Source: Apoda limacodes (lineage: Eukaryota; Arthropoda; Insecta; Lepidoptera; Limacodidae). From it: a DNA stretch of 64,000 nt. Of this stretch, positions 34,998-46,461 are shown one piece after another (the first letter of the stretch is position 1; every line of letters starts with the position of its first letter). The position numbers and the translations under genes were made by a program. Below the pieces are notes generated by a model. It was not told the origin of the DNA and did not search any database. It saw only the letters and a list, made by a program, of their open reading frames with translations. The stretch spans positions 34,250,815 through 34,314,814 of the forward strand of contig OX291543.1 of assembly GCA_946406115.1 (NCBI GenBank), read 5' to 3'.

Positions 34998-36100
34998 TGC
35001 TGGTTTGTTTTTATAGTTTAATGTATTATGGTAATAATTATATTTCATTTCATGTGTGCTTGTTCAGTGTAGTCAGTAAAATATATTTCATTTATTCCTT
35101 AGTAACATTTATTTTTTAATATATAGGTACTACTGCTGACTACACTTTGTCCCGTCTTATTTGCAGAAAAGTTGCAGTATTCACAAATTTAGGTGTTGAT
35201 TCCATTTTGTTATCATGACAGCATAGGTTTATCAACCTTGTAACATATCTTCATCATATTATCTGCAAAATAATTTAGAAAATTAGCTATAGACGATTTG
35301 GTATTAAGGTAAACGGTAAGTTATAAAGAGTAGGTCCTAAAGCTGAGCAATCCTACTAATGCTTTATACAGTATGTTTAAGTTTGTGACAATGATGAAAT
35401 AAATTTGGCACACACAGATTATTACTAGAATTGACCAACAAATATTTTATAATGATTATTCTGTTGAGTAATAATCAGCTGATAAGTTTGTTCCAAAACT
35501 ACTTTTTAATTGCAATATGGTGTTTAAGAACACCTGTAGGCTATGCTGTAGGACAGTATTTGCCCTCTGCCTTATAGAAATATATGAATTGGTAGATTTC
35601 TTCTTATTCACTTTGATTACCTATGTTTACAGTATAATTCTTAGTCTGTTTTTTTAAGTGTGTTGCCCTAATGATTAAATACTATTGTTGTGAACGTTGG
35701 GTAGGTACACTTGTAGAAAACTGACCAAACATAAAAGAAAGGGTAGTTAGGTATGTAAATTCAAACATATACCACATCAATTGTTTGGTATATTTTAGGT
35801 TATAGGTTTTAACTGTAAGTTTTTCTACTTCATTTATGGTGTAATGAATACGTAAGTCCCAGTATCTTGCCGTTAAATACATACAATTTTCTTCGATTTT
35901 AGTAATCTTATGTTGTCAACTTTCTAGATTCCTTCATTAGTAGGTAACAGTATTTTATAGGCAATTTTGGGTTTTAAATCAGCACAGACAGTTTCTCTGG
36001 TATTCTTTTCACTATTTTTAGCGAGTTAAAATTCACAAACACACACAAAATTAACCAAAACACTAGTTTAAACAGAAAATTGTATTAGGTACAACGAAGC
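34998..36100. other. AT-rich non-coding stretch
   Basis: No supported gene or repeat. Confidence 0.45.
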
Positions 36101-36590
36101 GTATTCTGACCTCGCACACTGGTTTCTGTTTTGTTACTTAACTTTAATTAATTTCTTGCGGATATCTGCTTTAACAATCAATGTTTTGAAAATGTCTGAA
36201 GTATTTTATTTAATAAATATAAGCTTTGCAATCAGAAAGCGATCAGTTGCTAACCGCTCGCTAATCGTGATTGTTGTCATTCATAATTCCGATTTTGAAG
36301 TTTTCTATGACGCGTAGCGATTGAAAATGCATTTTTAACTCCTAAATCGCCTGATAGAGGTGCTAGCGTCGACTTATCGCTACTTGCATCGCGGACGCTG
36401 CTTCATAATTCGAAATTGGTGTTTGACAGCCATTATTGCGAAATATGAGGCTCTTGCACTGCTCACGCAAGATTGGTGATAACCCCGCCGGTTTGGCGAG
36501 TTTCGTGCGCGCGCCGCTCGGTCTAGCTACCTCGAGCACACTCACACCTTATCAGCTATCGGCAAGAAATGCGGCTTACATTTTGTATTA
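36101..36590. other. GC-richer patch, function unknown
   Basis: The part at 36470-36540 is clearly GC-rich (GCGCGCGCCGCTCGG). The minus frame at 36363-36545 (60 codons) starts at GTG, not ATG, and has no domain. It could be a promoter/5' UTR or a repeat; not called as a gene. Confidence 0.35.
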
Positions 36591-37644
36591 AAGATAAGAT
36601 ATTCTACCTTATACTAAATTCCTTCTAAAAGTAGTTCTAAATACTTACTAGTGAAAAACCCCAAAACTATAGGGTTTTTTTTCAAACTCTACTAACAAAT
36701 CCGGTGAATACAACCACTGGTAATTCCTGTTGATGCCTGCAGTCTACCGGCAGGCGACTTCTGAGCTTACCCTGCTGCCGCCGCCTTGGTGAACTTCGAC
36801 CCGCAGGAAAGCCTTTCGTTCTACACTTAAGTAGACAATTCGCGATGCAATTTGAAGACCATTGTTAGTCAGAAAAAGAACCCCGACCTTTCTAATTCTA
36901 TATAATCATTATCTATATTAACATTATAACTTAACTTTATTAATATAATGATTTAATTCTAATTTCATTTTTTTTATTATTTAATATGTCACCCTAGCTC
37001 GACGTGACAGGATGATAAATATATACAAGTGTTAATATATACAAGAAGGGAAATATTAATGCTTTGCCGTTTGTAGTCTGCGTGCTGGCTTCAAAAACTC
37101 TTCTGTGTTCTGATTCTTCTTTGATGATATTCATTTGCACCAGCTCGTTCGGTTTATATCTGTGTAGCTTTGGTAGTTTCCAATTGGCATTACAACTCTT
37201 GTTCCTTTATTGCTTGACTGGCGTTCCAACTTGTGCGTTTTGTTGTCTTGTGATGGTATTTGGTTTCCACCTTTTGTTTTCTTTACTTCAGCAGAGATCT
37301 AACAATTTAGTTTTTTATTTTTTTATTTGCAGTTTATAGTTTCCTTTATCTATTCTCCTATTTTTAGTTAGGTTGTCTCCAAAAATTGTTTATAGGCTTA
37401 GATAATAAATTGACTCCGCAAAAGCGTTGGAAACACGTAGGAGATGAAGGCGCTGGATGAGCGGGATTGGCTTTTCTGTCTTCGGGTTGAAGTGCTCGTC
37501 GGCGGTGCGGCACACACATAAAATAAAACAAGTGCGGTGGGGTAATATTCGGAAGTTAGCGAAGCGGTGTAGTCGCGGTGGCGTAGTGAGTATAGTTTAC
37601 AAATGTCTAAATTATAATACGCGCGGCGTCACGGTGCGCGGTTT
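36591..37644. other. Non-coding stretch
   Basis: A plus frame at 37064-37339 (91 codons, hydrophobic) is T-rich and shows no family features; the reverse strand is equally unremarkable. A GC-rich block at 37450-37635 precedes the composite repeat. Confidence 0.4.
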
Positions 37645-38225
37645 GTGTACAATAATACTTAAAGTTTTCTTTTTCTTCGTATCTTATCTTAAATACATAT
37701 AAAATGTTTTGTCCTGAATGACTGACGGCTCAACGCACCTGAAACTTGGAGGTGTGTTCTTTGTATGACGTAGGAATCCGATAAGATAAGGTTTTACTGA
37801 AAGGGTCAAGTGCTAGTCGGACTCGCGTAATAAGGATAAACCGATTGTAATGAAATTTTGGTAAGTTTTTACGTACACGCCGGGGAATGTTTCTGAGAAC
37901 GAAAAAAAGGGTCAAGTGCGAGTCGGACACGCGCAAAAGGGATAGACCAATTCCAATGAAATTTTGGTAAGTTGTTATGCACACGCCGGGGTAGGTTTCT
38001 GAATTAGTACAACCCTATTAGGTTGTTTTAAGAAAACTTGGCTTAAAAGTTAAAAAATAAGATTCACGTGATTAAGCGTTTTTGAAAAAATATTCTCTAG
38101 ACGGCAAAATAGAGGATGAAAATGTATATGAGAATTCCGATGTTATTGTATGTAAAACAGTAAACAGTCAAAAGCTGTTTTTTTTCAAAAAGTTTACGCA
38201 GACGAAGTTGCGGGAATTAGCTAGT
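37645..38225 (+). repeat. Composite dispersed repeat, copy 2 (no retroposon insert)
   Basis: Homologous and inverted relative to 13597-14806. It keeps the site TCGTATCTTATCTTAAATAC uninterrupted, where the other copy carries the GC-rich retroposon. It has the same internal tandem of two GGGTCAAGTGCGAGTCGGAC-like blocks and ends GACGAAGTTGCGGGAATTAG then CTAGT. Lacks the extra 230 bp of copy 1. Confidence 0.82.
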
Positions 38226-38961
38226 ATACAATAATAATTCAGACTGATAGGCACAACCTATACTTATGCTATTTTAAAAATAAAATAGTTATTCAGTAAA
38301 TCATTAGACAAACTTTTGTAAGAACAACAAAACATGTGTTTTGTTAAGATAGCCCCCTACCTCCCTCTAAATTTTTACATTTTGTTTTGATGGTACATAT
38401 TCTGTTAAAACTTTAGGCTTCCACCTAGGACCTTTAAATGTCAGCACAGTTGAACAGTCTTGCCACCAAGAAAATTGATATAGGGGCAGAACATTTGGTT
38501 TATTGTTGTTGTTTATATTGTGTTTCTTTTTGCTACATGTTTTCTGCTTTATTTGAACGGCCATATTGTTTGTTTACATTTGGTGAACAAAACGATTTCA
38601 ATGCCTTTCAATGCTGTTTTTTGTCTGTTTGCTTAGGATCATATTAAAAGGCACTTGTTTCATCAAAGGTATCAGCTTAGCTAAATTTTCTCTACTACAG
38701 CAAATTAAAGATCATTGTTCTTTTTTGTCGAAGCTGTCGGGTAAAGCTGTCGGGTAAAGCGCAACACAATTATAGTTTAAAACTACAAGACGATTATTAA
38801 CCTCAAATTGGTGCTTAACTACACGGACCCCGTCTGTCAGTCCTAATGTAAAGGGGATATAGGAAGCCCTAAATTACAACTTAAATAAGATAGAACATAG
38901 AAATAGGGAAAAGATGTAACTTAAAATAATAAATTATTATAGTTGTAAATTTGCCCTACAT
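38226..38961. other. Non-coding stretch
   Basis: Contains a 17-bp direct duplication AAGCTGTCGGGTAAAGC at about 38728-38760. No gene. Confidence 0.45.
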
Positions 38962-39245
38962 TGACTCCGCCGCAGCCTAGTTGGTAGTGTGGCCTGCTGC
39001 TGTAAAAAGGGTGTGGGTTCGATTCCCGCCCTAGACATACAGCCAGATACATTTATGTGATAAAAATTTGTGTTTGTCTTGATTCTGCGTGTATTTATGT
39101 ATGACATGTATGTATTTACAAAACGAAAGTAAATATACGTATTTGTACCCGTTGTCTGGTATCCATAATACAAGCTTTGCTTACCTTAGAGACAGAAGGC
39201 GCTGTGTCTAGTGTCTAAAAATATTTATTTATTATATTTATATTT
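38962..39245 (+). mobile_element. tRNA-derived SINE, near full length
   Basis: The head has a pol III A-box region (GCCTAGTTGGTAGTG) and a perfect B box GGTTCGATTCC, spaced as in a tRNA. The body contains a GTATTTATGTATG-type block and CATAATACAAGCTTTGCTTA, followed by a AATATTTATTTATTATATTT tail. These landmarks and their order match a SINE family I know from moths. About 280 bp. Transcribed by RNA polymerase III and mobilised by LINE enzymes. Confidence 0.82.
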
Positions 39246-40580
39246 GGCTCCGTAATCCAAACGGTAGATATTTGTTAATCCACGGTTAACGAATCGAGAA
39301 AGACAGGCAATGAAAGCTTCAGTGAAAAGGAAGGAGACTATCTCAAGGTGGACAGCCTTCGTAACAAGTCATACGAATAAGCACAAATATGCCTTTACCA
39401 CCCTGGCGGTGCGCAAGGTAGGAGTCTTAATGTGGGACCTGCAAAATCAGTTCCAACATAAGAAAAGACGCGAGCGGGGCTTACTCGATCGGGAGGCAAA
39501 TCGCCTATTCATGACTGACTCAAAGTTGCCTTGAGCCTAAAACAGGGTATGCACTTAAAGAGCACACTTTTAATGACCCCTCGAGCCAAGACAATCCAAA
39601 ACTCTGGTTGGAGTATAGCAATAAGACTTCTGGTGGGGGAAACTTTACTCGCCAAAACAGTTCTAGCTGTGACCATTTATATTAATAAACAAAGAAAATT
39701 TATTAAATGTTAAACTAAACAAAAGTTTACTTTAAACAATAAGTATATAAAGGGTAACTTCCCTTCTATTGTGTGGTCGTCCTAAAGTTTCTTATCACTG
39801 ATAAAGGCACTCTCAAAACAAGCTTAAAGCACAAAAAACTCGCAACTCCGGAATTCTGGACAGACTTCTCCGATATTTCAATTCCGGAATTGAGTAGCCT
39901 GTATGTATGAATATCATAGTTTTTATTTCCAAAAGCAGCCACAAGCTACATTATAAGATACACACACACCTACATTATAATGTGGGGAATACCCTCTATT
40001 CACCAACCACTATAGTCCTGCGTGCCAGGGACAGGGGGTGAGCGTATCGCCTCAACACTGTTTCTGATGCATTTCACCTGGGCCATATAGTTTAGAAATG
40101 GACTACATATTCCTAAGGAACTATACCTATATAAGAAGTAAGTCAGGATTAAGAAGGGGGAAAATTGAGCGGCTAAGGTAATATTGGAATGTCAATATTC
40201 ATAAATACAATTTAAGTATCAATTACATTTTATTTATACGGTGTATTTATAGTGTACAAAAATGTTTGGCCTCTTTATGGATAATTTTTTTTTAAAGATC
40301 TGTGTCAAAAAAATACAAATTTATGACCATAACTTTTGTTTTCTAATCAAATTACGACAAGACGATAAATATTTTTTTAATGGTTTAATAAGCAATAGCA
40401 ATATCTGCTATTTACAGATTAAATTTACATAAGTAATAAAATCTTCAAAAATAAGACAAACAAAGACATATATATCCTATTTAAAAAATATATATTCTAT
40501 ATATCCCTATATATACCAATCTACTAGAAAAAAAAATATAAAAAGAATACTTTTTCTAAATTTGTATTCCATAGGTACAT
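39246..40580. other. Mostly non-coding stretch with two short unrecognised frames
   Basis: Plus frames at 39310-39534 (74 codons, Lys/Arg-rich) and 39531-39713 lie in a less AT-rich block. No domain recognised; they may be a remnant of a retroelement ORF. The rest is AT-rich, with TATATA-rich sequence near 40465-40515. Confidence 0.4.
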
Positions 40581-40742
40581 ATTGGCATCTCACACAGGAG
40601 AAGAGTCCAAATTCGAAGTGATCCAAAATACCCATACCTCTAGCTACTGCAACGATAGGATTTATGCTCCGGGTCGCTCGAGGAGCTACTCGTTTCATGA
40701 AAAAGCTATAGTAGCTCTTTGTTATGCGCTGGTAAAAACTCT
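40581..40742 (+). pseudogene. LINE RT fragment interrupted by the gypsy element, left part
   Basis: The plus-strand frame ends with KAIVALCYALVKTL, the segment after RT motif C, and continues across the LTR element at 49588 with KSNAVTWAP (one CTCT copy counted). Old and decayed. Confidence 0.6.
40739..40742. repeat. Target-site duplication CTCT, left copy
   Basis: CTCT immediately outside the LTR here and at 49588-49591; 4-6 bp is usual for Ty3/gypsy. Confidence 0.85.
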
Positions 40743-41557
40743 TGTTAAGACTCAATTCCCCAGGGGAAGATAAATGAAAAGATAGGTTCGTTAATACAAT
40801 TTATTTTTAGTTTTATATACAATCACTATTTCACAAATAAACAATTTGAAAGTCTATAATTCCATAATAAATTGCACTAAATTCAGTTTCCGAATTTATC
40901 TGTTTTGCCGTCTTTTTCCTATCTAGACGATGGTATCGTAATTTTCCCTTCGGGTCGACTGTATTGTCGAAAATATCAATTAATCGTAATATGATGTAAT
41001 ATTCACCAATTTTCAGCAATCTATGCCATTACCAGTCTTTTCAGATTGAGAAATTAAAAATCAATATGGCGAAAAAAACCAATCCGCAGAATCAATATAG
41101 TAATAATCACCTATCCAAATAAATGCACTTAGGTACCTGTTGGGAGGGTTTATGGTAGAACCCACAACCTTGAGATATTTTATCGAGAAATTCAAACCTT
41201 CTCTTATAAAAGCTCGAACGGTAAGTTCCTCTTGTAATTTACATCTCCTTAGTTCCTGTTTCTCGAAGAACTTGATGCACTTCAAAAAGATTAATTCCTA
41301 TTTATTTTAGGTAAAAAGTGCAAATTTTGTTTTTAACATCTATCTTCGAGAAAATCTCCAAAAGACTGACTTTTAATATTTTTCCATCTGTCATCTTTTT
41401 AAAAATCAGATTTAAAAGACTGTTGACGTAAATGAGTATGGCATTCCATGCATGTATGGATATAGAATTTTACAATGATTTTGACATAACACGCAAAAGG
41501 GTAATTTAAAGCTAATTACACACTACATATACAAAATAAAATACTTCACTCGCTACA
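40743..41557 (-). repeat. 3' LTR of the gypsy element (815 bp)
   Basis: Same length as the LTR at 48773-49587. The three visible differences lie at about 41012 (T here, C there), 41216 (A here, T there) and 41254 (C here, G there). Short open frames inside both LTRs are not genes. Confidence 0.95.
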
Positions 41558-41575
41558 TTATCCCCCTTTCCTCGT
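41558..41575 (-). other. Polypurine tract
   Basis: Minus strand GAGGAAAGGGGGATAA directly upstream of the 3' LTR; primes plus-strand DNA synthesis in LTR retroelements. Confidence 0.8.
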
Positions 41576-42614
41576 GAAAATTCGGTTAGACGAATTTTCC
41601 GGGCTGTTAGTTTAATAATTTAAAAAACAGAACCGATCCCTAAAAACTTACATCACATACGCATCTAATACTCTAACCTCATCACTCATACTAACCCAAC
41701 CTAACACGCTTACCTCATATAATTCCTATACATTCATCCACACACAAAGGGCATAACCGCTAAGGAACCCCATGACCGATCTGTAAGGGACTTGATGTTA
41801 ATTGTTGTATCTTGGCCAAATGCCTTATTACAACTTGGAATACGATATAAGGCTTATTTAATGAGTTATCCCACCGCTCAAATTCCTCGACAAGGCTTTT
41901 TTAAGGAGTTGTCAATCCGCTCCATATTTTGGACATAAGCTTATTTAATGAGTTGGCATACTGCTCAAGCTAAAACCCCGCTGTATTAAAATCCTTTAAT
42001 TATGAGATAAATATTAAAAAGACTGTCTAAAATTGCAAGTTTGAAAGTAGCTAGAAAGTAAAACGAGTAAGAAATTAGATAATTAATAAAGAAAATTAGT
42101 TAAAATAAATTAAGTATTTTTATATAATAAGCTACAATAGCTTTTAGAATTAATATGAGCCAAAAATGTCGTGCTCTTTGGTCTTCATTTAATAACGCAA
42201 AAGTCGTATAACCGACCCAAAGAAGGAGTACTACTAAAGAAACTATGTAAAGAAAATTACAATAAATAATGTCGCAGACATCAACAACGAAATTTGTCGT
42301 TGTTATAGTAATATTGAGAAAAAAATATAAAATAACGGTAAATTACGTTTAATTACGTGTCAAATAGACAAGAAAAATATACAATATAGAAATTACGTCT
42401 CTTGACGTGAGAGAACAAATAGCTTTTTTGAGAATCAGTTAAAATATTTAAATAAAGAATGCGTCCAATCGACTTTAATGAAAATTATTATTCGTAGTTA
42501 AATATAAATACAAATCAAAGCATCTCTTGCATGCCAATCGAAAGAAACCAGAAAATAAAATTATTTTTCCTCTAAAGGAAATAAAAGATAAAAAAAACAA
42601 CAAAATATTAATAA
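41576..42614. other. Non-coding 3' region of the gypsy element
   Basis: No frame of 60 codons or more on the minus strand and no envelope-like features seen. AT-rich with scattered repeats of AATTACG. Confidence 0.6.
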
Positions 42615-43048
42615 AGGCCTAAACATTATTTTTATAAAAACTACGGTGTCGTTAAAATGACTTTTTGAATTTTGAAAAAGGTTAAAGAGGAATATAAATT
42701 AAATTAGGTCTAAATATTATTTTTATAATAACGACGGTGTCGTTCAAATGACTTTTTGAATTTTGAAGAAAGTAAAAGAGGAATATAAATTAAATTAGGT
42801 CTAAATGTTATTTTTATAATAACGATGGTGTCGTTCAAATGACTTTTTGAATTTTGAAGAAAGTAAAAGAGGAATATAAATTAAATTAGGTCTAAATGTT
42901 ATTTTTATAATAACGATGGTGTCGTTCAAATGACTTTTTGAATTTTGAAGAAAGTAAAAGAGGAATATAAATTAAATTAGGTCTAAATGTTATTTTTATA
43001 ATAACGATGGTGTCGTTCAAATGACTTTTTGAATTTTGAAGAAGTAAA
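42615..43048 (-). repeat. 91-bp tandem array inside the gypsy 3' region
   Basis: Units start at 42615, 42706, 42797, 42888 and 42979 (last one partial). Each has AGGTCTAAATGTTATTTTTA then ATAACGATGGTGTCGTTCAA and GACTTTTTGAATTTTGAA. The third and fourth are identical or nearly so, the first is most diverged. Confidence 0.95.
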
Positions 43049-43253
43049 AGAAAAAACATATCGTGATTAGTAATTTAAAAAACACATCTCTAACTCTTAA
43101 GTTAGTTGCAAAACAATTAGGAAAGCATATATTAGCTTCATAAACAATAATATATAAAGCAAATGCTTTAAAAACCAATTTCTTCGGTCCATTACATAAG
43201 TAGTTAATTATAATTAAATTGCACTAAATGTGCCCTCAATTTAAGAGGTATCT

Positions 43254-45716
43254 TTAACATTTAAAATCTTTAATATGGTAAATACCCACATTTTTATCAT
43301 TTAAGTCCACCAGTTCGTATACTAACGGCGAAACTTTACGTATAACGCGACATTTTACGAATTTCGGAGCTAGCTTAGTGCTGAAATAAGCACCGGCATC
43401 ACTTAAAACGTGATTGCGTCTCCATACATAATCATTAACATTAAACTCTTTAAAAGTACGACGCAGATTATAATGCTCTGCGTTCTTCTGATGTGCCTTA
43501 TATAAAGCTAATTCAACTTTGTTAAATATATTAGCAAGAAACCCGGTATGCTCAGCATAAATATCCCTGGGCATAAATACAAAATTGTCGAAGTCCTCGT
43601 ACTTCGCGAAAATATTACCATCGGTCACTAATTCACGGCCGAAAACTAAAAACGCTGGTGAATAGCCAGTCGTATGATTACAAGACGAATTAATAGCCAT
43701 TTGTACTTGTGGAATAAATTTGTCCCAAGTTCGGTGGTCTTCGCCTACTAAGGCTGCAATAGCCGTAATAATAGTTTTATTATAACGTTCCACAGTATTT
43801 ACTTGTGGACAGTTTTGTGGAGTGTAAAATACTTTTGGAATATTATATTTTTCCCAAAGATTTTTACAATCGTGACTGGTAAATTGTGAACCATTGTCCA
43901 TAATTATTGTTTGTGGTACTCCGTAAACCAAGAAAACATCATTTTCCAAGGTTTTTAATACATTAGCCGCTGTGGCTTTTTTTAAAGGAAAAATTAAACA
44001 GTATTTACTGAAACAGCATGTGACAACCAAGATGTTTTGATTCCTATCCCTTGTCATTGGTAGAGGACCAACTAAGTCAATGGAGATACATTGAAAAGGA
44101 CGTGAACAAATTTTAGGTTTTCCCATGACACCAAATGGGGAATGGTTTTGATGTTTGTAAGCCAAGCATGTAGAACAATCAGCTATGTAGTTAGATATCT
44201 GGCGGAACATTCCTGGCCAATAAAAATCTTTTGATATCTTTTTAAAGGTCTTAAAAGCACCAAAATGTGAGTTTGACGGCTCCGTATGTTTAGCCGCAAT
44301 AATATTAAGCCTATCGTTAGGATTCGGAACCTCCTTCCACATGTAATCACTATCAGGTTCCGTTTTAACTTTTTTAAGTAATTTCCCGTCCTTAATACAG
44401 AAATCTAAACAATCTGATGGATTATTTAAGCAATTGGTACGCTTTTGTTCGTACCAAATCATACTCCGATCAGTATCAATTGGTTCTACGTATTTATGGA
44501 AAACATCATCTACGTCAGTCTGTACGTCAGTTGATGTGTTCTCTATTATAGGGGTAGACCGAGATAAAATATCAGGAACAACATTGTCCTTTCCTCTTTT
44601 ATGCTTTAAAATAAAATTAAAGCAAGACAACCGAATGGTCCATCTGGCTAACCTACCCGTTGGATTAGATAATTTTAAAAACCATTTCAATGCAGCATGG
44701 TCAGTAAAAATAATAAATTGTTTCCCGTTGTCAAGAAAACAACGCCAATGCTCTAATGCTAGAATAACCGCTAGCGTTTCTCGCTCCGTGGCCGAGTAAT
44801 TCCGTTGTTGTTTAGATAAAGACTTACTCATGTATGCCACAACAACCTCATTGTCGTCTACCACCTGAGTAAGCATTGCACCTATGCCAAAACCAGATGC
44901 ATCACAATGTACACTAAATGGTAGATCATAATTGGGACAAGCTAAAATAGGTGTATTTACAAAATGATTTTTTAAAGTATTAAATGCGTTATCCGCTTCT
45001 TTCGTCCATTTAAATCTTGGCGTATTTTTACCCGCAGACGTTAACGAATTAAGAGGACCAGCTACAGTACTAAAATTGGGTATAAAACGCCTATAGTAAC
45101 TAGCTGTACCTAAAAAACGACGAACCTCCTTACGCGATTTAGGAGCAGGAATTTCAAGAATGGCTTTCACCTTATCTGGATCTGTGCGTAGACCACGTTC
45201 GTCCACAATGTAACCTAGATATTTTAGCTCATTTTTAAAAAACTTACACTTCTCAAAATTAATAGTTAAACGAGCCTTTGTGAGTTTTTCAAGTACTCGC
45301 TTTAAAAGGGATATGTGTTCCTCGAAACTCTCGCTAATAATGATAATATCATCTAAATAACAGAATACTTTGTTGTTAAAATTGGGAGAAAACAAGGAAT
45401 CCATCAATCTCTGTTGCGTAGCAGAACTATTTGATAATCCGAAGGGTAATCGTTTAAATTGGAAACTGCCGCGTGTCGGAACGTAAAACGCAGTTTTGTT
45501 TCTGTCATCTACGTGTAAAGGAATCTGCCAAAATGCTTTTGCAATATCAATACTGCTTAAATATTTCGCATTAGACAAATTATCTAAGATTTCATTAATA
45601 AAAGGTAAATTATACGCGTCTTTCCTAGTAATTGAATTTAATTTCCTACTATCCAAACAAAATCTCCATTCGCCATTCTTCTTAGGCGTAACTAAGATAA
45701 CCATGGGCTCTCGCAT
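43254..45716 (-). CDS. pol: Gypsy Pol: reverse transcriptase, RNase H, integrase
   Basis: 820 codons open from 45716. RT: WRFCLDSRKLN (residue 17 on), SSIDIAKAFWQIPL, and catalytic YLDD at 120-123. RNase H: Asp 272 in HCDASGFG, TERETLAV around 310, Asp 339 in FTDH. Integrase: zinc module H477, H484, C514, C517; catalytic D547, D607, E643 with the standard 35-residue spacing between the last two; C-terminal GPY-type module ending YHIKDFKC. Makes DNA from the element RNA in cytoplasmic particles and inserts it in the nucleus. The first Met is not the natural start: Pol should continue from the protease frame, but the frames no longer agree near 45692-45716 (see findings). The domains themselves look intact. 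Confidence 0.95.
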   Translation of the reverse strand: MREPMVILVTPKKNGEWRFCLDSRKLNSITRKDAYNLPFINEILDNLSNAKYLSSIDIAKAFWQIPLHVDDRNKTAFYVPTRGSFQFKRLPFGLSNSSATQQRLMDSLFSPNFNNKVFCYLDDIIIISESFEEHISLLKRVLEKLTKARLTINFEKCKFFKNELKYLGYIVDERGLRTDPDKVKAILEIPAPKSRKEVRRFLGTASYYRRFIPNFSTVAGPLNSLTSAGKNTPRFKWTKEADNAFNTLKNHFVNTPILACPNYDLPFSVHCDASGFGIGAMLTQVVDDNEVVVAYMSKSLSKQQRNYSATERETLAVILALEHWRCFLDNGKQFIIFTDHAALKWFLKLSNPTGRLARWTIRLSCFNFILKHKRGKDNVVPDILSRSTPIIENTSTDVQTDVDDVFHKYVEPIDTDRSMIWYEQKRTNCLNNPSDCLDFCIKDGKLLKKVKTEPDSDYMWKEVPNPNDRLNIIAAKHTEPSNSHFGAFKTFKKISKDFYWPGMFRQISNYIADCSTCLAYKHQNHSPFGVMGKPKICSRPFQCISIDLVGPLPMTRDRNQNILVVTCCFSKYCLIFPLKKATAANVLKTLENDVFLVYGVPQTIIMDNGSQFTSHDCKNLWEKYNIPKVFYTPQNCPQVNTVERYNKTIITAIAALVGEDHRTWDKFIPQVQMAINSSCNHTTGYSPAFLVFGRELVTDGNIFAKYEDFDNFVFMPRDIYAEHTGFLANIFNKVELALYKAHQKNAEHYNLRRTFKEFNVNDYVWRRNHVLSDAGAYFSTKLAPKFVKCRVIRKVSPLVYELVDLNDKNVGIYHIKDFKC

Positions 45717-46461
45717 GGTTCAATAATGTCCCACTTTATCATTTTATCTACTTCTTCACTAAGTACCCGTTGTCTTTCCGGAGATAGCCTATAATTTCGT
45801 TGTTTAATCGGTGCGTGATCACCAGTATCTATTCTATGTGTAACTAGATTAGTTTCACCAATAATGCCAGTTTCCTCAAACGAAATAGCTTTAAAATTAC
45901 TAATAACTCTGTCCGCCGTCTCCTTTTGAAGAGGGGATAGGTTATTATAAAACTGAATCTTGTTTTCCACTTTAGAAAGTTCAGATATATTGAATTTTTT
46001 AATTTCTTTCTTAACTTGAAAAAGATTAGGTGCCAAATTAAAAGATTTCCAAAAATCTATCCCTAAAATTATTGAAGGGAACAAATCTGGGAAAACAAAT
46101 GTTTTAATTATATTACATTGTTTATTAAATACCATTGGCAATAAAAAATAGCCAATAGCTTGGTGTACTGCTTTACCAGCAGTCGAAACTTTTATATTCT
46201 CATCCCTTAAAAGTGTAAAACCTAGCTTTTGTATGGCTAGATGTGAATTATTCCCTAAAACGCTGATGCAAGAACCTGTGTCTAAAAGACCCATACATTC
46301 TGTCTCTTTTATATTTATTTTTAAAAAAGGACGTAAATTATCATTTTCATTTTTAAACAGGATCGAAGTATTACGCAAGGAATTGAAAAAAATGTTGATT
46401 TTGTTAAGCCATGACGACCAGTCATGTAAAACTTGTTCACAACGACCCCTGTTTCCTAGTT
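45692..46461 (-). CDS. pro: Gypsy protease and N-terminal edge of RT
   Basis: Aspartic protease with LLDTGSCISVLG (catalytic DTG) and a GIDFWKSF block, then a linker and the conserved start of RT (IDTGDHAPIKQRNYRLSP, IIEPCESPW). It lies in the -1 frame relative to gag; that frame is open from the slippery site at 46459-46465 with no stop before 45692. No ATG is needed: the frame shows only TTG near 46378. It stops at 45692-45694, in the middle of a conserved RT block, while the rest of RT lies in the next frame. Confidence 0.85.

Noticed and set aside
36363..36545. 60-codon ORF in the GC-rich patch
   Set aside because: Starts at GTG rather than ATG and lacks any recognised domain.
37064..37339. 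91-codon hydrophobic ORF that might be a membrane protein
   Set aside because: Hydrophobicity follows from T-rich DNA; no start context, conserved motif or second exon found.
38965..39040. Possible tRNA gene (A and B boxes present)
   Set aside because: Stems do not pair as a tRNA, and the sequence continues into a SINE body with an ATTT tail.
40831..41285. Two small ORFs repeated at 48861-49315
   Set aside because: They lie inside both LTRs and are repeated only because the LTRs are.
41576..43253. Search for an envelope gene in the gypsy element
   Set aside because: No minus-strand frame of useful length; the space is AT-rich and partly a 91-bp tandem array.
44434..44799. 121-codon plus-strand ORF within pol
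   Set aside because: Antisense shadow of the integrase/RNase H coding sequence.
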